A DNA stretch of 64,000 nt from Leptotrichia sp. HSP-536 (GTDB taxonomy: Bacteria > Fusobacteriota > Fusobacteriia > Fusobacteriales > Leptotrichiaceae), in assembly GCF_041199985.1 (NCBI RefSeq), contig NZ_CP165647.1:1612001-1676000 (forward strand), in the 5' to 3' direction. The position numbers and the translations under genes were made by a program. The notes beneath the pieces were generated by a model. That model did not search any database. It was not told where the DNA came from and saw nothing but the letters and a program-made list of their open reading frames with translations. Below, piece by piece: positions 53,451 to 62,293 of the stretch; position 1 is the stretch's first letter; every line of letters starts with the position of its first letter.

Positions 53451-54539
53451 ATGGCAAAAATTATTAATTCACCATCAAAATATATTCAAGGAAGAAATGA
53501 AATCGCCAACTTGGCAACTTATTACAAATTACGTGGTAACAGTGGAGCATATCTTCTAGTGGACAAATTTATTTTTGATAATTTCAAGGATAAAATTATT
53601 GAAAGTTTTGAAAAAGAAGGCATAAACTATCATATCGAAGTTTTTGGTGGAGAATGTTCGAAAAATGAAATTAACCGAAATATTGATATTTTAAAAGAAA
53701 AAAAATGTGATGCAGTATTTGGAATCGGTGGAGGAAAAACTCTTGATGCAGCAAAAGCAGTATCTTACTATGAAAATATTCCTGTATTCATCGTTCCAAC
53801 AATTGCTTCAACTGATGCACCATGCAGCGCTTTGTCAGTAATTTACACTCCAAACGGAGAATTTGAAGAATACTTATTCTTAAAGGCAAATCCTGATATG
53901 GTAATAATGGACATAGACATAATTGTAAATGCACCTGCAAGACTTCTTGTAGCTGGAATCGGAGATGCACTTGCCACTTACTATGAAGCCAAAGCCTGTG
54001 TTGATTCAGATGCAACTTCAATCGCTGGTGGAGGAATTACAAAAGCCGCAATTGCAATTGCAGAATTATGTAAAAATACATTATTCGAAGACGGATTGAA
54101 AGCCAAAATTGCAGTCGAAAATAAAGTAGTTACAAAAGCTGTTGAAAATATAATTGAAGCAAATACTTATTTGAGTGGAATTGGATTTGAAAGCGGAGGA
54201 CTTGCAGCAGCTCATGCTATTCACAACGGGCTTACAATTTTAGAAGAAGGACATCATATGTATCACGGAGAAAAAGTGGCATTTGGAACAATCACACAAT
54301 TAGTTCTTGAAAATAGATGTCTATGCGAAATTAAAAAAGTTGTAGAGTTCTGTAAGAGCATAGGACTTCCAACAACATTAGATGAATTAGGAATGGGCAG
54401 TGTTTCTAAAGAAAGATTGTATGAAGTGGTAAAGGCAAGTACAGCTGAAGGTGAAACAATCCACAATATGCCATTCAAAGTTACTGCCGATGATGTTTTT
54501 GCTGCAATATTAGTAGCGGATGAGCTTGGTAAAAATTAA
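53451..54539 (+). CDS. gldA: Glycerol dehydrogenase
   Basis: NAD- and Zn-dependent oxidation of glycerol to dihydroxyacetone (or the reverse). 362 aa, iron-containing ADH superfamily, GldA type. NAD-binding GIGGGKTLDAAKAV near residue 92; metal ligands in GIGDALATYYEAKAC (Asp), AAHAIHNGL (His) and HMYHGEKVAFG (His). RBS AGGAG. Single gene with its own promoter and terminator. Confidence 0.95.
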   Translation: MAKIINSPSKYIQGRNEIANLATYYKLRGNSGAYLLVDKFIFDNFKDKIIESFEKEGINYHIEVFGGECSKNEINRNIDILKEKKCDAVFGIGGGKTLDAAKAVSYYENIPVFIVPTIASTDAPCSALSVIYTPNGEFEEYLFLKANPDMVIMDIDIIVNAPARLLVAGIGDALATYYEAKACVDSDATSIAGGGITKAAIAIAELCKNTLFEDGLKAKIAVENKVVTKAVENIIEANTYLSGIGFESGGLAAAHAIHNGLTILEEGHHMYHGEKVAFGTITQLVLENRCLCEIKKVVEFCKSIGLPTTLDELGMGSVSKERLYEVVKASTAEGETIHNMPFKVTADDVFAAILVADELGKN

Positions 54540-54589
54540 TAAATAGCAATAAAATATTTGATTTTTAGTTTTTTAAATTCTTTTTTATA

Positions 54590-54625
54590 TGGAGTGTCGT
54601 TATGGCATTCCATTATTTTTTATTT
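54590..54625 (+). terminator. Terminator of gldA
   Basis: TGGAGTGTC (54590-54598) and GGCATTCCA (54604-54612) form a stem with two G-T pairs and a five-base loop, followed by TTATTTTTTATTT. Confidence 0.8.
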
Positions 54626-54631
54626 ATTTAC

Positions 54632-54670
54632 AAAAAAAATAAGAAGTACCATTTCTGATACTTCCTTATT
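54632..54670 (-). terminator. Terminator of clpB
   Basis: On the minus strand AATAAGGAAGTA (54670-54659) pairs, with one bulged G, with TACTTCTTATT (54648-54638), followed by TTTTTT. Confidence 0.8.
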
Positions 54671-54710
54671 CTCCCAAAAAAACACTTTAAAGTTTTATTC
54701 AATTCCTAAT

Positions 54711-57281
54711 CTATTTCTTCACATCATAAATCAATTTATCCCCATCACTATCCAGCACAACTGTACTATTTTCAGGTACTTCGTTGCTCAAAATCATTTT
54801 TGATAAGTTAGTTTCTATATCTTTTTGAACAAAACGTTTTAGAGGTCTTGCTCCGTAAGCCGGGTCATAAGCCTCGTTTACAATATAATCTAGAGCTTTG
54901 TCTGTAAATTCAATTTTTATATATTGTTCCTTTAATTTACCGTTTATTTCTTCAAGGATAAGTGAGATAATATTTTTCACACTTTCTTTTCCTAATGCTT
55001 TAAACACAATAATATCGTCAATTCTGTTCAAGAATTCTGGCTTAAATCTATGTTTCATTTCATTTAATACAGCTTCTTTTGTTGGCTCTGAAACTTGCGG
55101 ATCTTCCAATATAATTTCACTTCCAATATTTGAAGTCATAATGATAATTGTATTCTTAAAGTCTACAACTTTCCCTTTTCCATCTGTAAGCCTTCCATCA
55201 TCAAGTAGTTGCAACAGAATATTAAATACATCTGGATGAGCCTTTTCAATTTCGTCAAATAAGATTACTGAATAAGGTTTTCTTCTTACAGCTTCTGTCA
55301 ACTGTCCGCCTTCTTCATATCCTACATATCCTGGAGGCGCTCCGATTAGTCTTGTGGTACTGAATTTATCCATATATTCACTCATATCAATTCTGACAAT
55401 ATTGCTTTCATCGTCAAACAAGTTAAATGCAAGCGTTTTTGTCAAATAAGTTTTACCAACACCAGTTGGACCTAAGAAGATGAATGAACCGATTGGACGG
55501 TTTGGATCTTTTAGTCCAGCACGTGAACGGATTATTGTGTCACTTATTGTTGTGATTGCTTCATCTTGTCCGATTACTCTTTTCATCATTTGTTCTGCAA
55601 GATGTAAGATTTTTTCACGTTCTCCCTGCAATAATTTTGAAACTGGTATTCCAGTCCATTTTCCAACAATTTCCGCTATTTCTTCGCTGTCAATTTCCTG
55701 TTTTAATAATTTATTTGCATCTGGATTTTGATTTTTAGCTTTTTCTTCTTCATCTGCTCTTTGTTTTTCCAGTGATGGCAATTTACCGTATTGCAGTTCT
55801 GCCAGTTTGTTGTAGTCATTTTTTCTTTGCGCATCGGCAATTTGAAGTTTAACTTTTTCAATTTCTGTATTAATATTTTGAATCTTTTCAACTTCCTGCT
55901 TTTCACTTTCCCATTGCGCCTTAAACGCAGCCTTTTTCTCATTAAGTTCTGCCAGTTCCTTTTCAAGTGTAACAAGTCTATCTTTAGAAGCCTGATCCTT
56001 TTCCTTTTCAAGTGCCACTTTTTCAATTTCAAGCTGCATAACACGTCTTGTCACTTCGTCAAGTTCTGTCGGCATTGAATTAATTTCAGTCTTTACTTTT
56101 GCAGCCGCCTCATCAATCAAGTCTATCGCTTTATCAGGCAAAAATCTGTCATTAATATATCTGTCACTCATCGTAGCCGCTGTAACTATCGCATTATCTG
56201 TAATTCTAATCCCATGGAAAATTTCAAATTTTTCCTTCAATCCACGCAAAATCGAAATTGTATCTTCCACAGTCGGCTCATCTACCATTACAGGCTGAAA
56301 TCTACGCTCAAGTGCCGCATCCTTTTCAATATATTTTCTATATTCATCAATCGTAGTTGCCCCGATAACTTTGATTTCCCCACGTGCAAGCATTGGCTTC
56401 AAAAGATTTCCAGCATCCATAGAACCTTCTGTTTTTCCAGCTCCCACAATGTTATGAACTTCATCAATGAAAAGAATTATTCTTCCTTCACTTTTTTCAA
56501 TTTCTTCAAGTACTGCTTTCAATCTTTCCTCAAATTCCCCGCGATATTTCGCCCCTGCAACCAAAGCACCCATATCAAGCGAGAAAATCGTTTTGTCCTT
56601 CAAGTTTTCAGGCACATCGCCTTTTAGTATTCTTTGTGCAATTCCTTCCGCAATTGCTGTTTTCCCAACTCCTGGTTCTCCAATCAGAATCGGATTATTT
56701 TTATTTCTTCTTGATAAAATCTGTATAGCCCGACGAATTTCATTATCTCTTCCAATAATCGGATCAAGTTTACCTTTTCGAGCTAGTTCAACCAAATCTT
56801 TTCCAAATTTATCTAATGCTTCATATGTACTTTCTGGATTATCAGTCATAATTTTTCTACCTCCTCTTACACTTTCAAGCACAGTTTCAAACTGTTTCTT
56901 ATTTATTCCATAATCTTTCAAAAAATTGTTATCATCATAACTTGCCAAAAACAAATGTTCTGTACTAATATAACTGTCCCCCATTTTCTTTGCAGTATCT
57001 CTTGCTCCAACGAGAACTCTATTTAATTCACTATTCGCTCTTGGCTCACTATTTCCGCCTTCAATCTTAGGAAAACTTTCTAGTTTGCTCTCAATCTTCC
57101 TAATCATATCAGTCGTATCAATTCCCATTTTCTTAAGCACGCTAGGAATCAATCCATCCATCTGCCCCACAAGTGCAAGCAGTAAATGTTCCACCTTTAT
57201 ATCAGAATGTCTGTATCTAATCGCAAAGTTATTAGCCTCTGAAATAGCCTCAATACTTTTCTGCGTAAAGTTTTGTTCCAT
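54711..57281 (-). CDS. clpB: Chaperone disaggregase ClpB
   Basis: Hexameric AAA+ disaggregase working with DnaK. 856 aa, typical. Clp N-domain repeats (residues 1-145), NBD1 with GEPGVGKTAIAEG, the coiled-coil middle domain (about 400-525; ALEKEKDQASKDRLVTLEKEL), and NBD2 with GPTGVGKTYLTK plus the ClpB C-terminus. ATG at 57281 follows AAAGGTG. A CIRCE operator overlaps the transcription start, so HrcA repression and heat induction are expected. Own promoter and terminator. Confidence 0.97.
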   Translation of the reverse strand: MEQNFTQKSIEAISEANNFAIRYRHSDIKVEHLLLALVGQMDGLIPSVLKKMGIDTTDMIRKIESKLESFPKIEGGNSEPRANSELNRVLVGARDTAKKMGDSYISTEHLFLASYDDNNFLKDYGINKKQFETVLESVRGGRKIMTDNPESTYEALDKFGKDLVELARKGKLDPIIGRDNEIRRAIQILSRRNKNNPILIGEPGVGKTAIAEGIAQRILKGDVPENLKDKTIFSLDMGALVAGAKYRGEFEERLKAVLEEIEKSEGRIILFIDEVHNIVGAGKTEGSMDAGNLLKPMLARGEIKVIGATTIDEYRKYIEKDAALERRFQPVMVDEPTVEDTISILRGLKEKFEIFHGIRITDNAIVTAATMSDRYINDRFLPDKAIDLIDEAAAKVKTEINSMPTELDEVTRRVMQLEIEKVALEKEKDQASKDRLVTLEKELAELNEKKAAFKAQWESEKQEVEKIQNINTEIEKVKLQIADAQRKNDYNKLAELQYGKLPSLEKQRADEEEKAKNQNPDANKLLKQEIDSEEIAEIVGKWTGIPVSKLLQGEREKILHLAEQMMKRVIGQDEAITTISDTIIRSRAGLKDPNRPIGSFIFLGPTGVGKTYLTKTLAFNLFDDESNIVRIDMSEYMDKFSTTRLIGAPPGYVGYEEGGQLTEAVRRKPYSVILFDEIEKAHPDVFNILLQLLDDGRLTDGKGKVVDFKNTIIIMTSNIGSEIILEDPQVSEPTKEAVLNEMKHRFKPEFLNRIDDIIVFKALGKESVKNIISLILEEINGKLKEQYIKIEFTDKALDYIVNEAYDPAYGARPLKRFVQKDIETNLSKMILSNEVPENSTVVLDSDGDKLIYDVKK

Positions 57282-57334
57282 ATCTATCACCTTTTTCTTA
57301 TTAAATTTTTCTAATTAAAATTATTTTAATTTTA

Positions 57335-57361
57335 TTAGCACTCTACTTTTATGATTGCTAA
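57335..57361. promoter_or_regulatory. CIRCE element (HrcA operator) upstream of clpB
   Basis: TTAGCACTC (57335-57343), nine bases, GATTGCTAA (57353-57361). This matches the CIRCE consensus TTAGCACTC-N9-GAGTGCTAA with one mismatch. It overlaps the predicted start site of clpB. Confidence 0.88.
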
Positions 57362-57368
57362 CAAATAT

Positions 57369-57397
57369 AATATATCACTATTTAATATTTTTGTCAA
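57369..57397 (-). promoter_or_regulatory. Promoter of clpB
   Basis: On the minus strand TTGACA (57397-57392), 17-bp spacer, TATATT (57374-57369); start near 57362, at the edge of CIRCE. Confidence 0.75.
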
Positions 57398-57619
57398 CCG
57401 TTTTTTTAAATTTTTTTATATTTTTTCAAAAAATTTATAATATACTTAATAAAGACTGTAATTATGGTATTTTGAGAATATAAAATATTTTTCAAAATTT
57501 ATAATAAAAAAAAATCATAGCTAAATTACTAGCTATCTGAACTTTTTTGTATAGCAAATTATATAAATTTGCTTTATAATTGCTACATAGTATAATTATA
57601 TTTGAAAAGAGATGGTTTT

Positions 57620-57873
57620 ATGACACAAATTAATTTACGAATATACCATAAAGAAAAATACTGAACAGGCATATTCTGATATAGGACTTTCATTATCAGC
57701 CGCTATAACAATGTATTTAAAAAAATTAGGTTCTGAAGGACGGATACCATTTGAAATAACCGCAAATCCATTTTATAGCAAACAAAATATGGAACGTCTA
57801 AATCAGTCAATCCAAAATCTAAAAGAGAGGAAAACTTACAATAAAAGAACATGAATTAATTGAGGTGGAATAG
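57620..57873 (+). pseudogene. Decayed RelB/DinJ-type antitoxin
   Basis: From ATG 57620 (RBS-like AAGAGATGG upstream) the frame reads MTQINLRIYHKEKY and stops. In the next frame it continues TEQAYSDIGLSLSAAITMYL ... EGRIPFEITANPFYSKQ, clear RelB/DinJ sequence. After another shift comes IKEHELIEVE and TAG at 57871-57873. At least two frameshifts, so no functional antitoxin. TTGCTT and TATAAT boxes upstream (about 57570-57598) are what is left of its promoter. Confidence 0.75.
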
Positions 57874-57990
57874 TGAAAAAAGTATGGTCTGATGGAGATG
57901 GGAAGAATATCCCTATTGGCAAACTCAGGACAAAAAGATTATAAAAAAAATAAATAATTTAATCAAAGATATATACAGAAAGAGACTCCG
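57873..57990 (+). pseudogene. Decayed YoeB/Txe-type toxin
   Basis: GTG at 57873 overlaps the antitoxin stop, the usual coupling. It reads VKKVWSD, then after a one-base shift WEEYPYWQTQDKKIIKKINN and LIKDIYRK, characteristic of YoeB mRNA interferases. The C-terminal half with the catalytic residues is missing. Between 57990 and 58062 nothing recognisable remains. Confidence 0.7.
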
Positions 57991-58062
57991 TATTTACAGT
58001 AAAAAATTAGAAATTTTGAGTGTGATTCCTGCTTACTTATATTATTCTAATAAAATTATTTC

Positions 58063-58758
58063 TCAAGGTTTAGCATTCTTTTTACTTTTTGATAAAAATA
58101 ATATTTGCAACATTAAACAAAGAGTTAAACTCAATATCCAAAAAATTCTTCTCTTTTTTATTCTTTTTTCAATATTCTTTGCGTTCTTTATATCTTTCTC
58201 ATCTTTTAATTTACTCTGTGGCAGTTCATAAGTATATTTATGCCAATTTGATAATTCTCTATCCGTCCCAAACTTCTCTACAAAAAATTTAGGATTTTTT
58301 AATTTCAATTTTTTTAAATTAAATTTTCTCATTATTTCTTCTTTTGTCAAATGATATTTCGTTTCATTTTGAGTTACATAAAAGTATCCCGAATGTTTGT
58401 TTACATATTCTTCTACTACCAGTCTATCTCCATTTGGCGGATTGCTGGCATAAGCTGGACTGTCTTCCATAATTTCATCAAAAGAGTAAACATATCCTAT
58501 CCACGCATCTCCATTTTTCGTCAATCCTTTCACATATGCTCTTCCTGTATCATCCTGCTCTTCTCCGCCAAAATTAATATTAAATAATAAGTCATTTCTA
58601 TCTTTAACAAGCGAATCAATTATATTAAAAATCAGCCTTCTATAAACTTTTTTATTGTGCAAGGGCAAACTCATATTTTCAGTTATTGGAAATCTATAAA
58701 AATGCCAAATCGTAATCCACAATAAAATTATATTTATTCCTAAAAATACTTTTTTCAT
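58063..58758 (-). CDS. Membrane-anchored protein of unknown function
   Basis: 231 aa from ATG 58758 (GGAG nine bases upstream; an in-frame ATG at 58797 has no RBS). One membrane helix at each end (VFLGINIILLWITIWHFY and IFWILSLTLCLMLQILFL), with a soluble domain between (YVYSFDEIMEDSPAYASNPPNGD). Such a two-helix layout places the central domain outside the inner membrane. No family recognised; it stands alone. Confidence 0.6.
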   Translation of the reverse strand: MKKVFLGINIILLWITIWHFYRFPITENMSLPLHNKKVYRRLIFNIIDSLVKDRNDLLFNINFGGEEQDDTGRAYVKGLTKNGDAWIGYVYSFDEIMEDSPAYASNPPNGDRLVVEEYVNKHSGYFYVTQNETKYHLTKEEIMRKFNLKKLKLKNPKFFVEKFGTDRELSNWHKYTYELPQSKLKDEKDIKNAKNIEKRIKKRRIFWILSLTLCLMLQILFLSKSKKNAKP

Positions 58759-58956
58759 AATAATTTCTCCATTTCTAAAAAAATTTACTACTTTCAAAAT
58801 CTAAAAAACTATTCTCAAATTTTTTTATATTAAACTATTAAAATTAAATAATTTTGAAATCTACACAAAATTTATAATCTCTATTTTTTAACAAAGTTTA
58901 CTACAAAATAATTTTACCACATTTTTATAAATAATAAATAAATAATTGTAAAATAA

Positions 58957-58995
58957 AAAACTTGAATTTCGTAAATTTACTACTTTTCAAGTTTT
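58957..58995 (-). terminator. Terminator of SurA-like gene
   Basis: On the minus strand AAAACTTGAA (58995-58986) pairs with TTCAAGTTTT (58966-58957), then TTATTTT. Confidence 0.7.
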
Positions 58996-59014
58996 CATCA
59001 TAATTTATTTTTTA

Positions 59015-59809
59015 TTAATTTTCTTCATTTTCAGTATATTCTTTTGCAACTTCATCAACTTTATATTCTTCAGCAATTTTGTTAATTAAGTTATTTCTTT
59101 CTTCAATTGCTTTATTGTTTAATAGTCCGTTAGCAATTTGTTGGTAAGCACTATTTGGAGTTACATTTCCTAATTTAGCTTTTTCATTTTCATAAATTTG
59201 AGTAATTTCTTCATGAGTTACTTTTACATTTTTTCTTACTTCTAAATTTAAATAATAGTCGATATAAACTTTATCCTTAATGACTTCAAGAGTTTTTTGA
59301 TTTTCTTCTTGAGATTCAAATTGCTCATCATTCATCTTTTTATCAATTACTTTACCAACAATTATAGTTTTTATTATTTCGGGATTCCCTTTTGAAAATA
59401 AAAGCTCTTTTTTAGTAATTTCTATTGTGTCTTCCATTTCTTCAATTAATCTATTCACTTCTTCAGATTCTAATGCAGCAACTTGCTGATTCAACAAGTC
59501 TCTTTGAATAATTTCTCTAGCTTGAGAAAATGGAATATTTTGTGCATCAAAGTCAGCCTTGTTATCAGTGTATATTTTTGTAATATCATTTTCATTCAAA
59601 GAAATTTTATTTTCAATCGCTTTTGCAATAAAGAATTTATTTTTTTCATTATTAAAAAAATATTCAAATTCTTCTTCTTCCTCATCTGAAAATTTATATT
59701 CTTTTGCTGTTTCCAAAATAGCCTTGTCAATTAAAAGCTCTTTTATTTCTTCAGCATTTAAATCTCTTGCTTTTTCTTCTTCACTTAAAGCTAATTTATT
59801 TTTAGACAT
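59015..59809 (-). CDS. SurA/PpiC-N-like helical protein without signal peptide
   Basis: 264 aa, strongly acidic and helical. Two similar segments are visible: ITKIYTDNKADFDAQNIPFS followed by AREIIQRDLLNQQ (about residue 77), and ITQIYENEKAKLGNVTPNS followed by AYQQIANGLLNNK (about residue 200). Both resemble the peptide-binding helices of SurA/PrsA N-domains (V-T-x-E-x-x-x-Y-E-x-N ... I-x-x-x-L-L-x-Q-K). There is no PPIase domain and no export signal, so it looks like a cytosolic chaperone-like protein. Function inferred only from resemblance. Confidence 0.6.
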   Translation of the reverse strand: MSKNKLALSEEEKARDLNAEEIKELLIDKAILETAKEYKFSDEEEEEFEYFFNNEKNKFFIAKAIENKISLNENDITKIYTDNKADFDAQNIPFSQAREIIQRDLLNQQVAALESEEVNRLIEEMEDTIEITKKELLFSKGNPEIIKTIIVGKVIDKKMNDEQFESQEENQKTLEVIKDKVYIDYYLNLEVRKNVKVTHEEITQIYENEKAKLGNVTPNSAYQQIANGLLNNKAIEERNNLINKIAEEYKVDEVAKEYTENEEN

Positions 59810-59981
59810 TTTTTCTCCTTGTTTTTAATAATTCATATTTTTTAACTTTTATTATTTTACACTATTTTTTAAAAAATTTCAAGAAAATTTTCAAATAAAA
59901 AGTAATATTTATATATTAATTAATTCCTTTAATTTAAGGAATTTAAAAAATATTTTTTTATAAAATTTTAATCTCTACAAT

Positions 59982-60722
59982 TTATTTTTTCAGCATTCTA
60001 CTCAAAAATTCCTTAGTTCTCTCATGTTTCGGATTTCCAAAAATATTTTCAGGCTTGTCATCTTCGACGATTACACCTTGATCCATAAATACAACTCGGC
60101 TCGAAACATCATGGGCAAAATCCATTTCGTGTGTTACAACAATCATCGTAAGTCCGCTTTTTGCCAAATCCTTCATTACTTTCAAAACTTCTCCAACCAT
60201 TTCAGGATCTAGTGCCGATGTCGGCTCATCAAACAGTAAAACTTCTGGCTGCATTGCTAATGCTCTTGCTATTGCCACACGTTGCTTTTGTCCACCGGAA
60301 ATTTGATTTGGCTTTGCGTGAATAAAACGTTCCATTCCTACTTTTGCTAAAAATTCTTTCGCTATTTTTTCAGCTTCTTCACGTGATTTTTTCAGAACTT
60401 TCATTTGTCCGATTACACAGTTCTCCAGAACACTTAAATTATTAAACAAATTAAACTGCTGAAACACCATTCCTACTTTTTCCCGCAATGTCACAAGCGA
60501 TACATCTCCTGCCATCGCATCTTTTCCATGAATTAAAACTTGTCCACTTGTAGGCTTTTCAAGCAAGTTTATACATCTTAACAACGTTGATTTTCCACTT
60601 CCAGACGAACCGATTATACTTACAACTTCCTTTTCATGAACATCAAAGTTTACATCCCTCAAAACTGTTCTCTTTCCAAAATCTTTTCTAATATTTTTTA
60701 TTTCAATAACTTTTTTTCCCAT
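59982..60722 (-). CDS. Polar amino-acid ABC transporter ATPase (GlnQ-like)
   Basis: 246 aa. Walker A GSSGSGKST, Q-loop MVFQQFNLFNNLSVLEN, signature SGGQKQRVAIARAL, Walker B VLLFDEPTSALD, and switch His in VVTHEMDFA. The sequence style is that of GlnQ/HisP polar amino-acid ATPases. It overlaps the binding-protein/permease gene by one base (TAATG), so the two form one transporter. Confidence 0.95.
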   Translation of the reverse strand: MGKKVIEIKNIRKDFGKRTVLRDVNFDVHEKEVVSIIGSSGSGKSTLLRCINLLEKPTSGQVLIHGKDAMAGDVSLVTLREKVGMVFQQFNLFNNLSVLENCVIGQMKVLKKSREEAEKIAKEFLAKVGMERFIHAKPNQISGGQKQRVAIARALAMQPEVLLFDEPTSALDPEMVGEVLKVMKDLAKSGLTMIVVTHEMDFAHDVSSRVVFMDQGVIVEDDKPENIFGNPKHERTKEFLSRMLKK

Positions 60723-62287
60723 TATTTCTCCTCCCCATTAGTATCATCCAAAATTTCAAAATGTTGAGGCCCGTCAATTCGTTTTTCGATTTGTTTTAAA
60801 ATCAGTGATAATGTAAATGTCAGGAAGAAATAAATCACACTTGTTATAATAAATACTTCATAATAACGTGAATAAGTTCCCGCAACAGATTTTGAAATAA
60901 AGAATAATTCTGTCACACTTATCACATTTAATACAGATGTGTCTTTAATATTTACAATAAGCTCATTTCCAATCATTGGTAAAATATTTCTAAACATCTG
61001 TGGAAAAATAATACTTTGCATCAATTGAAAATTAGTCATTCCAATAGCTTTTGCCGCTTCAAACTGTCCATTGTCAATCGAATCAATTCCTCCACGGATA
61101 ATTTCACTCATATACGCGCCTGTATTTATTGATACAATAAATAATGCCGCTACCATTGGCGATAAATTTATATTGAATACTTGAGATAGTCCATAGTAAA
61201 TTACCATTGACTGTACTATCATCGGGGTTCCTCTAAATACGGCAATATAAACTGATGAAAATGTATTTATAAATTTAAGTCCATATTTTTTATATTTTTG
61301 TGTCTGCTCATCAGTTTCAGATTCCGAATGTCTAAACAACGCAACTACCAGACCAATCAAAAATCCAACTACTGTACCTGTAATCGAAATAAATAGCGTT
61401 ACAAGTGTCCCTTTTACAAATTCTTTCCAGTTTTTTTGAATAAAGTAAGTTACCCATCCAGTAAATGAACGTGAATTTCCACCTGGCTGATTTTGTATAG
61501 CCTTTTCCATTATTTCCTGTCGCACTTTTGGAGTCAAATCCTCATCCAAAATTTTATTAACTTTCTCTTCCAGCTCTGTATTTCCCAATTTCATTCCAAC
61601 CGCAACATTTACTTCTGCTGTATCGTACTTAAATCCTGTATTTTTATCAAATGAAATAAATTTTAAATCTGGATTTGAAAATTGCGCTGCCATTGCTCCT
61701 GGTCTTTCCGATATATATCCATCAATTTTCCCTGAATTTAAGGCAACTATCATCGCAGGGAAATTTTCCATTGCAGTTTGCTTTTGTACACCCTTCATCT
61801 GATCAATAACATCATAGTGAAGAGTATTTAACTGTCCTGTGATTTTCGCTCCTGAAAAATCATTAATTGATTTGGCATTTGCGTATTTTCCATTTTTTTT
61901 CACAACTACTACTAAATCTGACTCATAATACGATTTTGAAAAAGCTAGGCTTTGACGTCTTTCTGGCGTTGCAGACATTCCCGCTATAACCAAATCGACT
62001 TTTCCTGAATTAATTGCAGGTCCAAGCAAAGCATCCCATTCCGTTTTTACAATTACTAAATTTTTATTTAGCTTTTTCGCAATAACTTTGGCTATTTCAA
62101 CGTCATATCCGCCACAATAACCTCCATCCACTTTTACAGCACCATTTTTAGCATCATTTTGAAACCAGTTGAAAGGAGCATATCCACACTCCATTCCAAC
62201 CTTTATATCATCACTGTAGCCTGTTATGAAAGTTACAACAAAAACTAATAATACTAGTATTTTATTTTTTATTTTGCTAAATTTCAT
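60722..62287 (-). CDS. Fused amino-acid-binding protein and permease
   Basis: 521 aa. Signal/anchor (IKNKILVLLVFVVTFITGYS), a periplasmic type-3 solute-binding domain (residues about 25-265; VGMECGYAPFNWFQ, GGYDVEIAKVIAKKL, LVIAGMSATPERRQ), then a HisM/GlnP-type permease with five or so helices and the ABC loop SEIIRGGIDSIDNGQFEAAKAIG (quoted in part, EAAKAIG). Fusion of both roles in one chain is common in Firmicutes and Fusobacteria. Cotranscribed with asd, 6 bases upstream, and the ATPase gene. Exact amino acid unknown. Confidence 0.93.
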   Translation of the reverse strand: MKFSKIKNKILVLLVFVVTFITGYSDDIKVGMECGYAPFNWFQNDAKNGAVKVDGGYCGGYDVEIAKVIAKKLNKNLVIVKTEWDALLGPAINSGKVDLVIAGMSATPERRQSLAFSKSYYESDLVVVVKKNGKYANAKSINDFSGAKITGQLNTLHYDVIDQMKGVQKQTAMENFPAMIVALNSGKIDGYISERPGAMAAQFSNPDLKFISFDKNTGFKYDTAEVNVAVGMKLGNTELEEKVNKILDEDLTPKVRQEIMEKAIQNQPGGNSRSFTGWVTYFIQKNWKEFVKGTLVTLFISITGTVVGFLIGLVVALFRHSESETDEQTQKYKKYGLKFINTFSSVYIAVFRGTPMIVQSMVIYYGLSQVFNINLSPMVAALFIVSINTGAYMSEIIRGGIDSIDNGQFEAAKAIGMTNFQLMQSIIFPQMFRNILPMIGNELIVNIKDTSVLNVISVTELFFISKSVAGTYSRYYEVFIITSVIYFFLTFTLSLILKQIEKRIDGPQHFEILDDTNGEEK

Positions 62288-62293
62288 ATTTTA

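Noticed and set aside
54898..56913. Several ORFs of 80-150 codons antisense to clpB
   Set aside because: All are complementary-frame shadows rich in S, F and I with no RBS; clpB is intact.
58016..58231. 71-codon plus-strand ORF ending in LLCGSS
   Set aside because: It lies antisense to the C-terminus of the 231-aa membrane protein and partly uses the eroded toxin; hydrophobic only because it mirrors membrane-helix codons.
59927..59945. AATTCCTT/AAGGAATT stem as terminator of the amino-acid transporter operon
   Set aside because: No T run follows on the minus strand, so a terminator could not be supported.
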